Shown: positions 1 through 9,165, numbered from the stretch's first letter. The stretch is DNA of 34,843 bases from Tannerellaceae bacterium (GCA_031288515.1 JAITRG010000118.1:1-34843); one strand, 5' to 3'. The notes: generated from the letters alone by a model not told the origin. Program-made: numbers and translations.

Positions 1-32
1 GGAACAAAATTAATTTAATAACATCATAAGTC

Positions 33-422
33 ATGGATAATAAGAAAACATACGAAGAAATTACCGGTTATATCAGAGACGTTTCGCCGTTGCTCGATAA
101 TCCGGAAGAATTAACGCAACGTATTATGACGCGCGTTGAACGTACGGACAGAAACAAAAAGAAACGTAAAATCATGCATATTACCGGATTGGTTTCGGGA
201 GTAGCCGCCTGTTTGCTGCTTTGTCTGCTGGCGTACGAATCTGTTCAACCGTCGGCGCATCATGCCGCAGGAATGGAAATTTCCATGAAATTGCCCGACA
301 GACAATGGGTAAAGTCCGACACTGACATCGTCGGGCTAATCGGAGAAAATCTGAAAAGAAAAGACATAAAAAAACGGATATATTCCAGATATTCACGCAA
401 ATTAAGTAATTTATCGAAATAA
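33..422 (+). CDS. Small single-pass membrane protein, anti-sigma-like
   Basis: A 129-residue protein with a charged cytoplasmic N-terminus (residues 1-48), one hydrophobic segment at about 49-67 and a basic C-terminal tail. The stretch reading NPEELTQRIMTRVE resembles the N-terminus of small membrane proteins that follow ECF sigma factor genes in Bacteroidales; this is recalled family knowledge, not a search result. An anti-sigma or accessory membrane role is therefore a guess. The ATG at 33 has no strong Shine-Dalgarno, as usual in Bacteroidetes. Bases 1-18 may be the last codons of an upstream gene ending in TAA, 14 bases before this start. The next gene follows after 21 bases, so the two are probably co-transcribed. 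The region is AT-richer than the rest of the left half. Confidence 0.6.
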   Translation: MDNKKTYEEITGYIRDVSPLLDNPEELTQRIMTRVERTDRNKKKRKIMHITGLVSGVAACLLLCLLAYESVQPSAHHAAGMEISMKLPDRQWVKSDTDIVGLIGENLKRKDIKKRIYSRYSRKLSNLSK

Positions 423-443
423 TAATTTATAAAATCATTTATT

Positions 444-1493
444 ATGAAACGAAATAATAAGACATTAAACGCGATTATTGCAGGGATGTTTATATGCAGC
501 CTTGCGTCATGTATCAGCGTCAATTACATGTCAGTAACAAGGATTAATCCCGACGGTTCGTGCTTACGGGAAATATATGCCAAAGGCGATTCGGCATTTT
601 TAGCGGGTAACAGGTCATACAACCCGTATATGTTTAATCCTGGTTCCGATTGGACAGTTACTCCATCGGAAGCGACCGGAAAAGACGCAAAATATAACGT
701 GAAAATCAGTAAAACGGCTGACCGGCTTGAGGGCTTTTCCACAGAATCAAAGTTCGACGAAAAATTCCGTCCTTTAGTCGCTCCGGCAGAAACTTTGCAG
801 AAACGATTCGGCTGGTTTTATACCTATTATACTTTCAAAACAGTATATCCGTGTATTGCGGACAAAATACCTGTCTCGATAGACAAATACATGAATAAAG
901 ACGAACAGGAATTATGGTTCCAGGGCAATTTTTCGGCATACCCCGGAATGACCGGGCTGGAGTTGAAACACGAAATGGATAATATGGAAAACAAGTTTTT
1001 AGAATGGTATACAAAAAATGTTCAGGAAGCGTATTTCGATGTTATCTGCGATTTTGAAAAACGTTTGGGAAACAGTCGCCATATCGCACAATTATCCGCC
1101 ATAAAGGATAGCGTATTCCAAAACGGTACCGACGAGTTGGTCGACATTTTAAAACTGTTTGACAAATATCTGGAAACGAATTATTTTTCCGATTTGTACA
1201 AAACCGACAAACGACAAATTGACGAAATGTGCAATGAACGTTTGTTGGAAGACCTGTTATCGAGAGATATTGAATACAAACTGATTATGCCGGGGAAATT
1301 AATCAGCTCCAATGCTCCGCTAATCAGTCAGGACACTCTGACGTGGAAAATTATGGCTGCAAATTTGATTCCGGATAATTACGAATTAACGGCAACATCG
1401 CGCACAGCGAATATATGGGCTTTTGCCGTCGTCTTCCTGTTCGTCGCCGTATCGGGGTATTGCCTGATTAAAACAAAAATGACGCGATTTTAA
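444..1493 (+). CDS. Lipoprotein with C-terminal transmembrane anchor, unknown function
   Basis: A 349-residue protein that I do not recognise. It starts with a basic, hydrophobic signal peptide ending in the lipobox LASC, so Cys23 is the probable lipidated residue. A second hydrophobic segment lies near the C-terminus (about residues 324-343), followed by a short basic tail (KTKMTRF). The body between them would be periplasmic, mixed alpha/beta in composition and rich in Lys, Asp and Tyr. A lipid anchor plus a C-terminal helix is the topology of LppM-like proteins, but I see no motif that proves this. It lies 21 bases after the small membrane protein and probably shares its transcript. No downstream gene is on the same strand; the next gene converges from the right. 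Confidence 0.7.
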   Translation: MKRNNKTLNAIIAGMFICSLASCISVNYMSVTRINPDGSCLREIYAKGDSAFLAGNRSYNPYMFNPGSDWTVTPSEATGKDAKYNVKISKTADRLEGFSTESKFDEKFRPLVAPAETLQKRFGWFYTYYTFKTVYPCIADKIPVSIDKYMNKDEQELWFQGNFSAYPGMTGLELKHEMDNMENKFLEWYTKNVQEAYFDVICDFEKRLGNSRHIAQLSAIKDSVFQNGTDELVDILKLFDKYLETNYFSDLYKTDKRQIDEMCNERLLEDLLSRDIEYKLIMPGKLISSNAPLISQDTLTWKIMAANLIPDNYELTATSRTANIWAFAVVFLFVAVSGYCLIKTKMTRF

Positions 1494-1587
1494 TTATTCA
1501 TTATCAATGGTTTCCTTTATCCGCTTCCAGGTAGTAATACATTCATTTATCAATCTGTTTTTATCCCGCAAAGGCAGAATGAAAAAA

Positions 1588-2970
1588 TCAAAGCATTATC
1601 GGCGTGCCGTTATAGAAATCTAATATCTTGGCCCGGAAAATGAAATCGTATTTGGATTGTACCTGTTCGGAGAGGCTTTGGGCGTATTTTGTCTTTGCTT
1701 CATTGTATTCGAATACTGTGCTTTTTCCGGCGGCATAGCGTTCTTCGGCATAACTGAAGGCTTCCCTGCTTGCTATGACGGATTTGCCGGATGAGGCGTA
1801 TTTCTCCTGCGCTGCTACTGCATTGTAATAGGCTTGCTGGATTTCTTTATACAAGACTTTCTTTGAATTTTCCATCAGCAACTCACGGTTGACGATGTTT
1901 ACGCGCGCCGAACGTACATTGTTGCGCACCTGAAAACGGTTGAAGACAGGGATGGAAAGGGTAAGCCCTATCATTTCCTGCGAATTGTCGCTGAGCTGGT
2001 TGCTGAAACTTCTGTTCGCCCCGGTTCCTGTCAGGCCCGAATAAAAGTAATAATAGCCTGAACTGTATCCGGCGTTCAGATTCAGTTGCGGGAAATAATC
2101 GGCTTGCGCCACTTTCAGTTGTTTCTTCTGGCTTTCGAGCAGATACTCCTGTTCTTTGATTTGCGGTTTGACCACAACGGCGTTGTTATAGATATTTTCC
2201 GGCGGGAGGATGCTTTCCATACAGGTTTCCACCGCATCATCCAACTGGGGGGCCTGTATTTCAAAGTTTGCAGATTCACGTTCCAGTTCAAGGCTTTGTT
2301 TTAAGTCCAGTAAAGCCAGATTCACATTGTTTCTGGCTTCGGTCATGCTGACTTCATCTTTCGCCAACTGGGCTTTGATGTCGTATAATTGCGAAAGCGG
2401 CGCCTTGCCTGCATTTACGAGGGCTTCCGTACGCGCAACCTGTTCGCCGGTAAGTTCTACCTGCAGTTGGGCAATTTTCAATAGCTCTTTATTATAAAGA
2501 ACCTGTACGTAATAAGAGGCGATATTGATAGCCAGATCGTCCTTTGCTTTTCCAAGAGAGGCCATAGCAGCCAGCAGATTGAGTTTCTTTGCCGCTATAT
2601 CATTGGGTATTCTTAATCCGTCGAACACCGGCATTTGTATCTGCGCCCCAAAAGAAGTATTTGCTCCATTGCGGCTGCTGATTGTCCCGTCGGCGCTCTG
2701 TATGCGGCCAAAGCTGAAATTCTGGCCGACAGAGGCATTTAAGGTGGGCAGCCAACTGTTTTTGCTGGTATTGGCGGCAATTTCGCTTAGCTTCTGTTGT
2801 TGCTCCTGCTGTTTCAGGTCGATATTATGTTCGATGGCATACCGGATACATTCTTCCAGTGTCCATTGTTTTGTTTGCGCCTGTAAGGACGGGAAAACAA
2901 GCATAAAAGCCATCCCTCCCAAAATCCCCCTCAGAAGAACCTTTATATTCATTCTATCTTCTCTTTTCAT
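1588..2970 (-). CDS. TolC-family outer membrane efflux channel
   Basis: About 460 residues with a signal peptide ending SLQAQ, then the start typical of TolC/OEP proteins (WTLEECIRYAIEHN) and long amphipathic helices rich in Gln, Ala, Lys and Glu in two repeated halves. The family forms a trimeric outer-membrane barrel with a periplasmic alpha tunnel that exports substrate passed on by a periplasmic adaptor. It is the last gene of the minus-strand operon that starts at 7401, downstream of the adaptor. The start is uncertain: ATG codons lie at 2976, 2970 and 2952, and the last would begin right at the signal peptide core. The substrate cannot be read from the sequence. Confidence 0.92.
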   Translation of the reverse strand: MKREDRMNIKVLLRGILGGMAFMLVFPSLQAQTKQWTLEECIRYAIEHNIDLKQQEQQQKLSEIAANTSKNSWLPTLNASVGQNFSFGRIQSADGTISSRNGANTSFGAQIQMPVFDGLRIPNDIAAKKLNLLAAMASLGKAKDDLAINIASYYVQVLYNKELLKIAQLQVELTGEQVARTEALVNAGKAPLSQLYDIKAQLAKDEVSMTEARNNVNLALLDLKQSLELERESANFEIQAPQLDDAVETCMESILPPENIYNNAVVVKPQIKEQEYLLESQKKQLKVAQADYFPQLNLNAGYSSGYYYFYSGLTGTGANRSFSNQLSDNSQEMIGLTLSIPVFNRFQVRNNVRSARVNIVNRELLMENSKKVLYKEIQQAYYNAVAAQEKYASSGKSVIASREAFSYAEERYAAGKSTVFEYNEAKTKYAQSLSEQVQSKYDFIFRAKILDFYNGTPIML

Positions 2971-3016
2971 ATTCATTTTCAACTTACGGCTTATGACTTA
3001 TTATGACTTACTGCTT

Positions 3017-4138
3017 TTATTTCTTATTTGCGTCAATAACGGCGCCGCGTATCTTATCGCTCGTTATTAATCCTTCCTGTATTTCAATCTTAATGCCGTC
3101 GGACAGGCCGGTCTTTATGGCATGTTTCTCAAATACCTGTTCGGGCTTTTCCTGCTTGACAAGTTGTACGAAAGCCGAATCGCCGACAAATTCTACGGAG
3201 CTTTCGGGAACAGTCAATACATTTTCTGCCCGTTTCAACACGATTTCCGCATTAGCGCTGTAGCCGGCGCGGATAAAAGCGTCTTCCGGGATAGTCACCG
3301 CCGCTTTAATCTCAAATTGAATGGCTCCGTTCTTTTCTACTCCTTTAGGAGAAACATATTCCAGCATTGCGTCAAAAACCCGGCTTTCCATGGCTCCGAT
3401 CGTTAATTTAATCGGCATCCCTTCGTTAATGCGCCCGATTTCCGTTTCGTCTACGTTCCCCCGGAAAATCAGGTCATTCATGTTGGCCACCGATGCAATC
3501 GTAGTTCCGTCGTTAAAATTGTTCGACTGGATAACGGAATTACCTACCTTAACAGGTACGTCTAATATCATACCTGTAATCGTACTGCGAATTTGTGTCG
3601 TGCTGGCCACTTTTGAATTTTTAGCAATGCCGTCGCGGATAATTTCCAACGCGCTTTGCGCATTGACGCGCTCTTCTTTTGCTTTCAGATAATTCGCTTG
3701 TGAAATATCGAAATCTTCCTGCGCAATGACTCCCTGTTTGAAAAGCGCTTCATCGCGTTTAAATATCTCTTCCACCTGCTTCAGGGATATTTCCGCTATG
3801 TTTACGCGCGACTCGGCGCTATTGAGCTGCACCATTTCCGGTATAACCTTTACGCGGGCGATGATTTCTCCTTCTTTCACCATTTGCCCCGCTTCTTTCA
3901 GCAGTTCGGAGATAATTCCCGAAATTTGCGGTTTGATCATTACTTCAAACCGGGGTTCTACGTTGCCGGTAGCTACCGTTTTTGTTTCAACCGTTCCCTG
4001 TTCAGGCGTTACAATTTCATATACAGTTACTACCGGCTGGGCTTTTTTCCATAAGAAATAAAACGTTCCGAGTACTGCGGCTCCTACAAATACTAACAAA
4101 ACTATTCGCAGGATTTTTTTCCAAAGACGATTCTTCAT
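3017..4138 (-). CDS. HlyD/MacA-type periplasmic adaptor of an ABC efflux system
   Basis: 373 residues. An N-terminal membrane anchor (about 9-30) is followed by a biotinyl-lipoyl-like half-motif (VMIKPQISGIISELLKEAGQ), a helical hairpin region (about 105-175), the second lipoyl half (TITGMILDVPVKVGNSV), a beta-barrel domain and a membrane-proximal C-terminal domain. This is the standard layout of MacA/RND-type membrane fusion proteins. It would bridge the two MacB-like permeases encoded upstream and the TolC-type channel encoded downstream. It lies 24 bases after the permease gene. The start is a clear ATG at 4138 with Lys/Arg residues before the membrane helix. Confidence 0.92.
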   Translation of the reverse strand: MKNRLWKKILRIVLLVFVGAAVLGTFYFLWKKAQPVVTVYEIVTPEQGTVETKTVATGNVEPRFEVMIKPQISGIISELLKEAGQMVKEGEIIARVKVIPEMVQLNSAESRVNIAEISLKQVEEIFKRDEALFKQGVIAQEDFDISQANYLKAKEERVNAQSALEIIRDGIAKNSKVASTTQIRSTITGMILDVPVKVGNSVIQSNNFNDGTTIASVANMNDLIFRGNVDETEIGRINEGMPIKLTIGAMESRVFDAMLEYVSPKGVEKNGAIQFEIKAAVTIPEDAFIRAGYSANAEIVLKRAENVLTVPESSVEFVGDSAFVQLVKQEKPEQVFEKHAIKTGLSDGIKIEIQEGLITSDKIRGAVIDANKK

Positions 4139-4162
4139 AATTCTATTGTTGCTATTTTATTA

Positions 4163-5428
4163 TTATTCTTCACGGATTGCATCGATTGCTTTAATCTGCA
4201 TCGCCCGCCAGGCCGGTATCAATCCCGCCAACAGGCCGGTAAACAAAAGCACGACAGTTGCAGCTATAGCTGTCTGGATATGTACTTCAGGATTTTCAAA
4301 GAAAGTAACTCCGTTGCTCGACGAAGCGTTTGCCGCAAGCAGTTTATTAACGACGTCGAGCAGGAACACCCCCAGGCTCAATCCGATTAATCCGGCCAGA
4401 GACGTCAATACTAAACTCTCGCTCATTACCTGTGAAATAATAGTAAGCGGCTTGGCTCCTAAAGCGCGGCGAATGCCTATTTCCTTTGTCCGTTCCTTTA
4501 CGGTAACCATCATAATATTACTTACGCCAATCGCGCCGGCCAGTAAAGTGCCCATTCCAACGAGCCAGACTAAGATATCAAGCCCTACAAACAACATATT
4601 AAAGGTGGCGAACTGCGCCGCTATGTTCACAATACCCACGGCCTGCGGGTCGCTCGGAGCAATCTCGTTCTGCGCTTTTAATATGGCGGTCACTTCGTTT
4701 ATTACTCCCTGAATCGGATAACCGGCTTTCACGCTCATGCAAAGAATATGCAGGATATCTCCCTGGTTAAGCGTTTGCTGCATGGTAGAAAAGGGGAGGA
4801 ATACCGATTCTTCCGAACGCCCGCCGATACTGACATTAGACGACCTTGGTTTGACTACGCCCACCACCTGATAATACAGGCCGTTTACGCGGATATACTT
4901 ACCGGTAGGGTCTTGATTGCGGAACAGGGTTTCATTTACCTGTTTTCCTATCAGGCAAACTTTTCGTTTCTCCCGTATATCAATCTCATTGAGTAGCCTG
5001 CCGTAAAGAAGCTCCTGCGATTCGATATTAAAGTATCCCGGCAACATTCCCTTTACGCTATAGGAGCCGGTCAACTGGCCGTAGACAATGTTCTTGTCGC
5101 CGTTACTTCCAAAAATAACCGGGGAAATGTCTTCTATGGCAGCTACACTCTGCATGACGCCTTCAACGTCACGGTTTCGCATCTCCCACATACGGCCTTT
5201 GTTAAAGCCTTTGTAAGCCTCGCTTGTCCGGTCGGTATAGAAGAACAGCGAGTTCGTGGCGAAACCTTTAAAGTTGCCTAAGATTCCATTCTTCATACCC
5301 GTACCCGACCCCAGCAGGATAACCAGCATCAGGATTCCCCAGAAAACGCCGAAGCAAGTCAGCAAACTGCGTGTTTTATTTCGGGTGATGGTGACCCATA
5401 TTTCTACCCATCTGTCTAAATCGAACAT
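4163..5428 (-). CDS. MacB-like ABC transporter permease (second copy)
   Basis: 421 residues with the MacB_PCD/FtsX layout: a first transmembrane helix at about 20-42 (LLTCFGVFWGILMLVILLG), a large periplasmic domain (about 50-265) and three C-terminal helices. The conserved cytoplasmic stretch VKERTKEIGIRRALGAKP lies between helices 2 and 3. No ATPase domain is fused; ATP hydrolysis would come from the gene at 6715-7401. It follows its paralogue at 5442-6722 after 13 bases. Two different permeases suggest a heterodimeric MacB-type pump that drives substrate from the periplasm through the adaptor and TolC-type channel. Such operons in Bacteroidetes are generally labelled as antimicrobial peptide or macrolide exporters without proof of substrate. 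Confidence 0.93.
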   Translation of the reverse strand: MFDLDRWVEIWVTITRNKTRSLLTCFGVFWGILMLVILLGSGTGMKNGILGNFKGFATNSLFFYTDRTSEAYKGFNKGRMWEMRNRDVEGVMQSVAAIEDISPVIFGSNGDKNIVYGQLTGSYSVKGMLPGYFNIESQELLYGRLLNEIDIREKRKVCLIGKQVNETLFRNQDPTGKYIRVNGLYYQVVGVVKPRSSNVSIGGRSEESVFLPFSTMQQTLNQGDILHILCMSVKAGYPIQGVINEVTAILKAQNEIAPSDPQAVGIVNIAAQFATFNMLFVGLDILVWLVGMGTLLAGAIGVSNIMMVTVKERTKEIGIRRALGAKPLTIISQVMSESLVLTSLAGLIGLSLGVFLLDVVNKLLAANASSSNGVTFFENPEVHIQTAIAATVVLLFTGLLAGLIPAWRAMQIKAIDAIREE

Positions 5429-5441
5429 ACTCTTGTTTTAT

Positions 5442-6722
5442 TTATTCGTCTGCTCTTATCGCTTCAATCGCTGTAATCTTCGTTGCTTTACGCGCCGGGA
5501 AGTAACCGGCCAGCACGCCTGCCACAATCAATACGCCTGTGGCGGCCATGGCAATCCCCATGTTCACTGTCGGATTGCGGAAGATCGTTGTATTCTCTCC
5601 GGGATTACCGCCGCTTGACGCGCCGGCGCCGGCCATTTCCATCCCATAATTAATCGCCTCCGTGAGGCCGATGCCCAATACCAATCCGACGTATCCGAAA
5701 ACGGCTGTTACCAGTACCGATTCAACGATGATCAACCCGAGGATGGAAGTCGGCTTGGCGCCTATCGCCTTCCGTATGCCAAACTCCCGGGTTCGTTCCC
5801 TTACCGTAATCAGCATGATATTACTCACGCCCACAATCCCGGCCATAAGCGTACCGATTCCTACAATCCAGATAAATAAGGCGATTCCGTTATTCATGCC
5901 CTGCCACATCCGAAACTCCGATCCGGTGGTCCACATGCCAACCGCATTTTTGTCTTCCGGGTCGAACTGGTGCCGGCGGGCCATAAAATGGCGGAACTGT
6001 TCACGAAAAGCCTCTTCCGCTTCTTCGGTGTTTATACCTGTCAGCGCGAAACGGATAGTCCTTACCCGGTTGTTATTGTCATATAATAATTTTCCGGTAC
6101 TGAAAGGGATATAAGCCGGCGAGTCATTACTTTTATCCTCATCCTGATAAATACCTATCACCTGGAACATCAGGTTTCCTATCTTCACATGGCTGCCAAG
6201 CGGCTCGATGGAATCGCGGAAAAGCACCTCTGCCATACGGGGGCTTAACACAACTACTTTCCGGCGTTGCGTCAAATCAACTTCATTAATAAAACGTCCT
6301 TTGCCGGCAAGAACAGGCAGATATACAATTGAGTTATAATCAGGATGTACAGACCGTATACTCCCTGTCAGGTATTCCTTATTGAAAGAGATGGTATCAT
6401 TCCGGGAATTAACGGGAGAGATAAGGCTTACTTCCGGGAAGCGCCGTTTAATCGCATATACGTCTTCTTCCGTAAAATCGATTCTGCGGTTAGGCAGAAA
6501 TCCTTTGTAGGGAAGGGAGGTGTAGCCCGCCCAGCTATTCGCCATATTATCGGCCATATCACGGAAGTTGTAGGCAATCCCGTTACGCAATCCATTGCCG
6601 GCGGCTAATAAAACAATCAACATAAATATCCCCCATGCCACCGAAAAGCCGGTAAGAAAAGTACGAAGCTTATTCTTCTTCATCGTACTCAATATTTCAC
6701 GGAGGCTATCAAATTCAAACAT
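5442..6722 (-). CDS. MacB-like ABC transporter permease (first copy)
   Basis: About 426 residues, a paralogue of the next gene, with one N-terminal helix ([21 protein letters not shown]), a periplasmic domain and three C-terminal helices. The conserved segment [18 protein letters not shown] is present. An insertion rich in Gly, Ala and Ser (about residues 360-380) lies before the third helix. I place the start at the ATG at 6722 ([11 protein letters not shown]), not at the longer reading from 6740. This start overlaps the last 8 bases of the ATPase gene, which points to translational coupling. Confidence 0.93.
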   Translation of the reverse strand: MFEFDSLREILSTMKKNKLRTFLTGFSVAWGIFMLIVLLAAGNGLRNGIAYNFRDMADNMANSWAGYTSLPYKGFLPNRRIDFTEEDVYAIKRRFPEVSLISPVNSRNDTISFNKEYLTGSIRSVHPDYNSIVYLPVLAGKGRFINEVDLTQRRKVVVLSPRMAEVLFRDSIEPLGSHVKIGNLMFQVIGIYQDEDKSNDSPAYIPFSTGKLLYDNNNRVRTIRFALTGINTEEAEEAFREQFRHFMARRHQFDPEDKNAVGMWTTGSEFRMWQGMNNGIALFIWIVGIGTLMAGIVGVSNIMLITVRERTREFGIRKAIGAKPTSILGLIIVESVLVTAVFGYVGLVLGIGLTEAINYGMEMAGAGASSGGNPGENTTIFRNPTVNMGIAMAATGVLIVAGVLAGYFPARKATKITAIEAIRADE

Positions 6723-7401
6723 AATGAGGCACTTTCTCAATCCGTTCTATAATGCCGTCTTTCAGGCGGATAATCTTGTCGGTGGCGTCGGCTACGGATT
6801 GTTCGTGGGTTACGATGATCATGGTCATCCCTTCTTTGTTTACGTTGCGGAGAAGCTCCATTACTTCTACCGTCGTTATGCTGTCGAGCGCTCCTGTAGG
6901 TTCGTCGGCCAGTATAAGCTGTGGCCTGGCAATCAGGGCGCGCGCAATAGCTACACGCTGTTTTTGTCCGCCCGACAATTCGTTCGGCATATGTTCCGCC
7001 CAGTCGGCCAGTCCTACCATATCTAAATAATCCATCGCTATGGCATTCCTTTTCCTTCGTTTGACGCCCTGATAATAGAGAGGCAACGCCACATTTTCGA
7101 CGGCATTTTTAAAAGAAATCAGATTGAACGACTGGAAGATAAAACCTATTAATTTATTGCGCAATTCGGCAGCCCGGCTCTCGCTCAAATCCTGAATAAA
7201 CTGCCCGGCTAATTTATAGACGCCGGTATCATAGGTATCCAATATGCCTAAAATATTCAAAAGGGTTGATTTGCCTGAACCCGACGCACCCATGATAGAT
7301 ACCATCTCGCCTTGTTCAATATCTAAATCGATACCTTTCAGCACATGCAGGGGAGCTCCGTTAAAATACGTTTTGTTAATGTCTTTTAGTTGAATAATCA
7401 T
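6715..7401 (-). CDS. ABC transporter ATP-binding protein, MacB/LolD type
   Basis: 228 residues with Walker [10 protein letters not shown] (about 38-46), Q-loop region IFQSFNLI, signature [15 protein letters not shown], Walker [12 protein letters not shown] and H-loop TH near residue 200. This is the MacB/LolD/FtsE branch, which powers mechanotransmission-type exporters whose permeases have the FtsX fold. It is the first gene of a five-gene minus-strand operon running ATPase, permease, permease, adaptor and channel. The promoter and a palindromic operator candidate lie about 90-130 bases upstream. Its TGA stop overlaps the start of the first permease. Confidence 0.95.
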   Translation of the reverse strand: MIIQLKDINKTYFNGAPLHVLKGIDLDIEQGEMVSIMGASGSGKSTLLNILGILDTYDTGVYKLAGQFIQDLSESRAAELRNKLIGFIFQSFNLISFKNAVENVALPLYYQGVKRRKRNAIAMDYLDMVGLADWAEHMPNELSGGQKQRVAIARALIARPQLILADEPTGALDSITTVEVMELLRNVNKEGMTMIIVTHEQSVADATDKIIRLKDGIIERIEKVPHYV

Positions 7402-7490
7402 GATACAGTTATAGTTATTTTACTTATGTTAGACGAATAATTCACTCAAATAGTTACATCCCAAGAATATTTTTTCTTGCATAACGGCCA

Positions 7491-7530
7491 CAAATATATA
7501 TTTCTATTAAATACCTTGTATCGCAAGGTA
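7491..7530 (-). promoter_or_regulatory. Promoter and palindromic operator of the efflux operon
   Basis: On the minus strand TATATTTG (7498-7491) matches the Bacteroidetes -7 box TAnnTTTG; transcription would start near 7484, leaving a leader of about 80 bases before the ATPase. Just upstream lies a perfect inverted repeat, TACCTTG at 7512-7518 and CAAGGTA at 7524-7530 with a 5-base centre, which covers the -33 region. Position and symmetry fit a dimeric repressor site. PadR-family repressors often control such efflux operons, but no regulator gene adjoins this one, so the binding protein is unknown. Confidence 0.55.
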
Positions 7531-7587
7531 CTGATAATTACGCATTATTAACACGTTAAGGCGGTCAAAATAATCAAAACAGCCAGG

Positions 7588-7646
7588 CAGTTAAGAACAG
7601 TCAAGCAGTTAGAGCAGTTAGAACAGTTAGAACAGTCAGGCAGTTA
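7588..7646. repeat. Short tandem repeat, 9-base period
   Basis: Seven CAGTTA/CAGTCA motifs begin at 7588, 7598, 7606, 7615, 7624, 7633 and 7641, a period of 8-10 bases (unit CAGTTAGAA). The last unit contains the stop codon of the ribbon-helix-helix gene, so on the minus strand the array forms the start of that gene's 3' untranslated region. The rest of 7402-7587 holds the efflux operon promoter. Confidence 0.75.
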
Positions 7647-7838
7647 ATTTTCTTTCTGTCCCGACTCCTTTTTCTTCCCTTTCTTTCTTCCCGCTTTATG
7701 TAATGCCTGGTCAAGAATATACTGTATTTGTCCGTTGGTACTGCGAAATTCGTCGGCTGCCCAGGCTTCGATAGCTTCCATCATGTCTGCATCCATACGA
7801 AGGATAAAACTCTTAGTCGTATTTTCTTTCTTTGCCAT
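7644..7838 (-). CDS. Arc/CopG-type ribbon-helix-helix DNA-binding protein
   Basis: 64 residues. The N-terminal part reads as a ribbon-helix-helix domain: a beta strand (KSFILRMDADM) followed by two helices (MEAIEAWAADEF and TNGQIQYILDQAL). The tail is strongly basic (GRKKGKKKE). Arc-like proteins bind operator DNA as dimers through the strand. It lies 37 bases after the SPFH gene on the same strand, an arrangement I recall from other Bacteroides genomes, so the two are probably one transcript. It may autoregulate the pair. No toxin-like partner is visible, so I do not call it an antitoxin. Confidence 0.8.
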   Translation of the reverse strand: MAKKENTTKSFILRMDADMMEAIEAWAADEFRSTNGQIQYILDQALHKAGRKKGKKKESGQKEN

Positions 7839-7875
7839 TCTTTTTTATATACATATTGTATATTCCATTTACAAC

Positions 7876-8820
7876 TTAATGATGCAGCGTTCCGGTATTC
7901 AGAACGGGTTGCGCCGCTTCATCTGCGCATAAAACGACTAACAGATTGCTTACCATGGCTGCTTTCTTGTCTTCGTCGAGATTTACGATTTCCTCTTTAG
8001 CTAACTTATCCAGCGCTAATTGCACCATGCTGACGGCGCCTTCTACAATTTTCTCTCTGGCGGCGATAATGGCGTCGGCTTGTTGGCGTCGCAGCATCAC
8101 GCCGGCTATTTCGGAAGCATACGCTAAGTAATTGATGCGCGCTTCTATCACCTCTATTCCGGCGATAGCCAACCGGCTGTTCAGTTCTTCTTCCAACTTT
8201 TGGGCTACTTCGCCGTCGTCCGAACGGAGGGTAACCTTGTCGGCCATGCTTTCATTTGAATCATACGCATACATTCCTGCTATTTTACGCAGGGCGGCGT
8301 CGCTTTGTATCTTAACAAAACTCTCAAAACTCTGCATCAGTTTTGATAATTGGGAGAATGGCGTATTGGCGTGCGAGGGCGTCTTTTCAATCGAAGAAGA
8401 GTCTATGTCGAATATGGCTTTATACGTATCCCTTACCTTCCATACCATTACTGCGCCAATCATAACCGGGTTTCCTACCTTGTCATTTACTTTTATAGGC
8501 GGAACATCCAGGTTGCGGGCGCGCAAGGTAATCTTCTTTTTTACATAAAACGGATTTACCCAAAAAAAGCCATTACTTGTAACCGTACCTTTGTATTTAC
8601 CAAAGAAGACCATGACGCGGGCGTCGTTAGGCTCTATTATCATCAAACCGCGCGCCATTAATACGATCATTACCGGGAATAGCGTTCCGGCTATTGCTAT
8701 ACTCCAGGACTGGCCAAGCGCAATAAGACAGGCAGTCAGGCCTGCCAGAAGGAATAAAATAAATAAACCTGAGAAACCGGATAATTTAACGCCGCTAAAT
8801 TCTTTTTCTGTTGTTTTCAT
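7876..8820 (-). CDS. SPFH/band-7 domain membrane protein
   Basis: 314 residues. Two hydrophobic segments at about 16-36 and 39-58 are followed by the band-7 start (MIIEPNDARVMVFFGKYKGT), the SPFH beta-rich domain (about 60-220) and a helical region with RRQQADAIIAAREKIVEGAV, the usual heptad-like helix of prohibitin/flotillin relatives. Such proteins oligomerise and organise membrane microdomains or regulate membrane proteases; no protease gene lies next to it here. A ribbon-helix-helix gene follows after 37 bases. The ATG at 8820 is the only good start. No clear -7 box was found upstream. Confidence 0.9.
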   Translation of the reverse strand: MKTTEKEFSGVKLSGFSGLFILFLLAGLTACLIALGQSWSIAIAGTLFPVMIVLMARGLMIIEPNDARVMVFFGKYKGTVTSNGFFWVNPFYVKKKITLRARNLDVPPIKVNDKVGNPVMIGAVMVWKVRDTYKAIFDIDSSSIEKTPSHANTPFSQLSKLMQSFESFVKIQSDAALRKIAGMYAYDSNESMADKVTLRSDDGEVAQKLEEELNSRLAIAGIEVIEARINYLAYASEIAGVMLRRQQADAIIAAREKIVEGAVSMVQLALDKLAKEEIVNLDEDKKAAMVSNLLVVLCADEAAQPVLNTGTLHH

Positions 8821-9029
8821 AATGATTATTATTTGATATTATTTTGATATCACAAATCAAAGTAATATTTCCCAATATGCCAAGCGCTTAATGATATATA
8901 TTTGTTAATTAATCATAACTCCTTTTACGGGCGCTGTTATGGCGCGCGGAGTATGCGGAATGGAAGACGGGCTTTGGCCGGCAAGCGGAATTGCAGCGCC
9001 GTATGGCGTTTATGCTTTGCGCGGGGTAA

Positions 9030-9165
9030 TTTTGCGCATTGCTTTTCATCGTCATTGCGGCCTTCCCCTGCGAAGAACGAAATAATCCGGCGAATACAAG
9101 GCGCCTTGATTGCTTCGTTGCGTTCGCAATGACGGTATCCGGCTTTTCGTATGCAATGCGCAAAA
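9030..9165. repeat. Nested inverted repeat, MITE-like foldback element
   Basis: Two perfect inverted repeats are nested: an outer 13-base pair (TTTTGCGCATTGC at 9030-9042 against 9153-9165) and an inner 10-base pair (CGTCATTGCG at 9050-9059 against 9125-9134). The inner end, with GATTGCTTCGTTGCG just before it, resembles small palindromic repeats that recur in many bacterial genomes. No transposase is inside. The surrounding gene-free stretch 8821-9300 otherwise holds only the terminator at 9229-9258; apparent reading frames there have no family resemblance. Confidence 0.6.

Noticed and set aside
1494..1587. A 33-codon minus-strand frame ending near 1496
   Set aside because: It has no start codon and is too short to separate from chance; a gene remnant is possible but unsupported.
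7644..7838. Antitoxin of a toxin-antitoxin pair
   Set aside because: No toxin-like neighbour is present; the partner gene encodes an SPFH protein.
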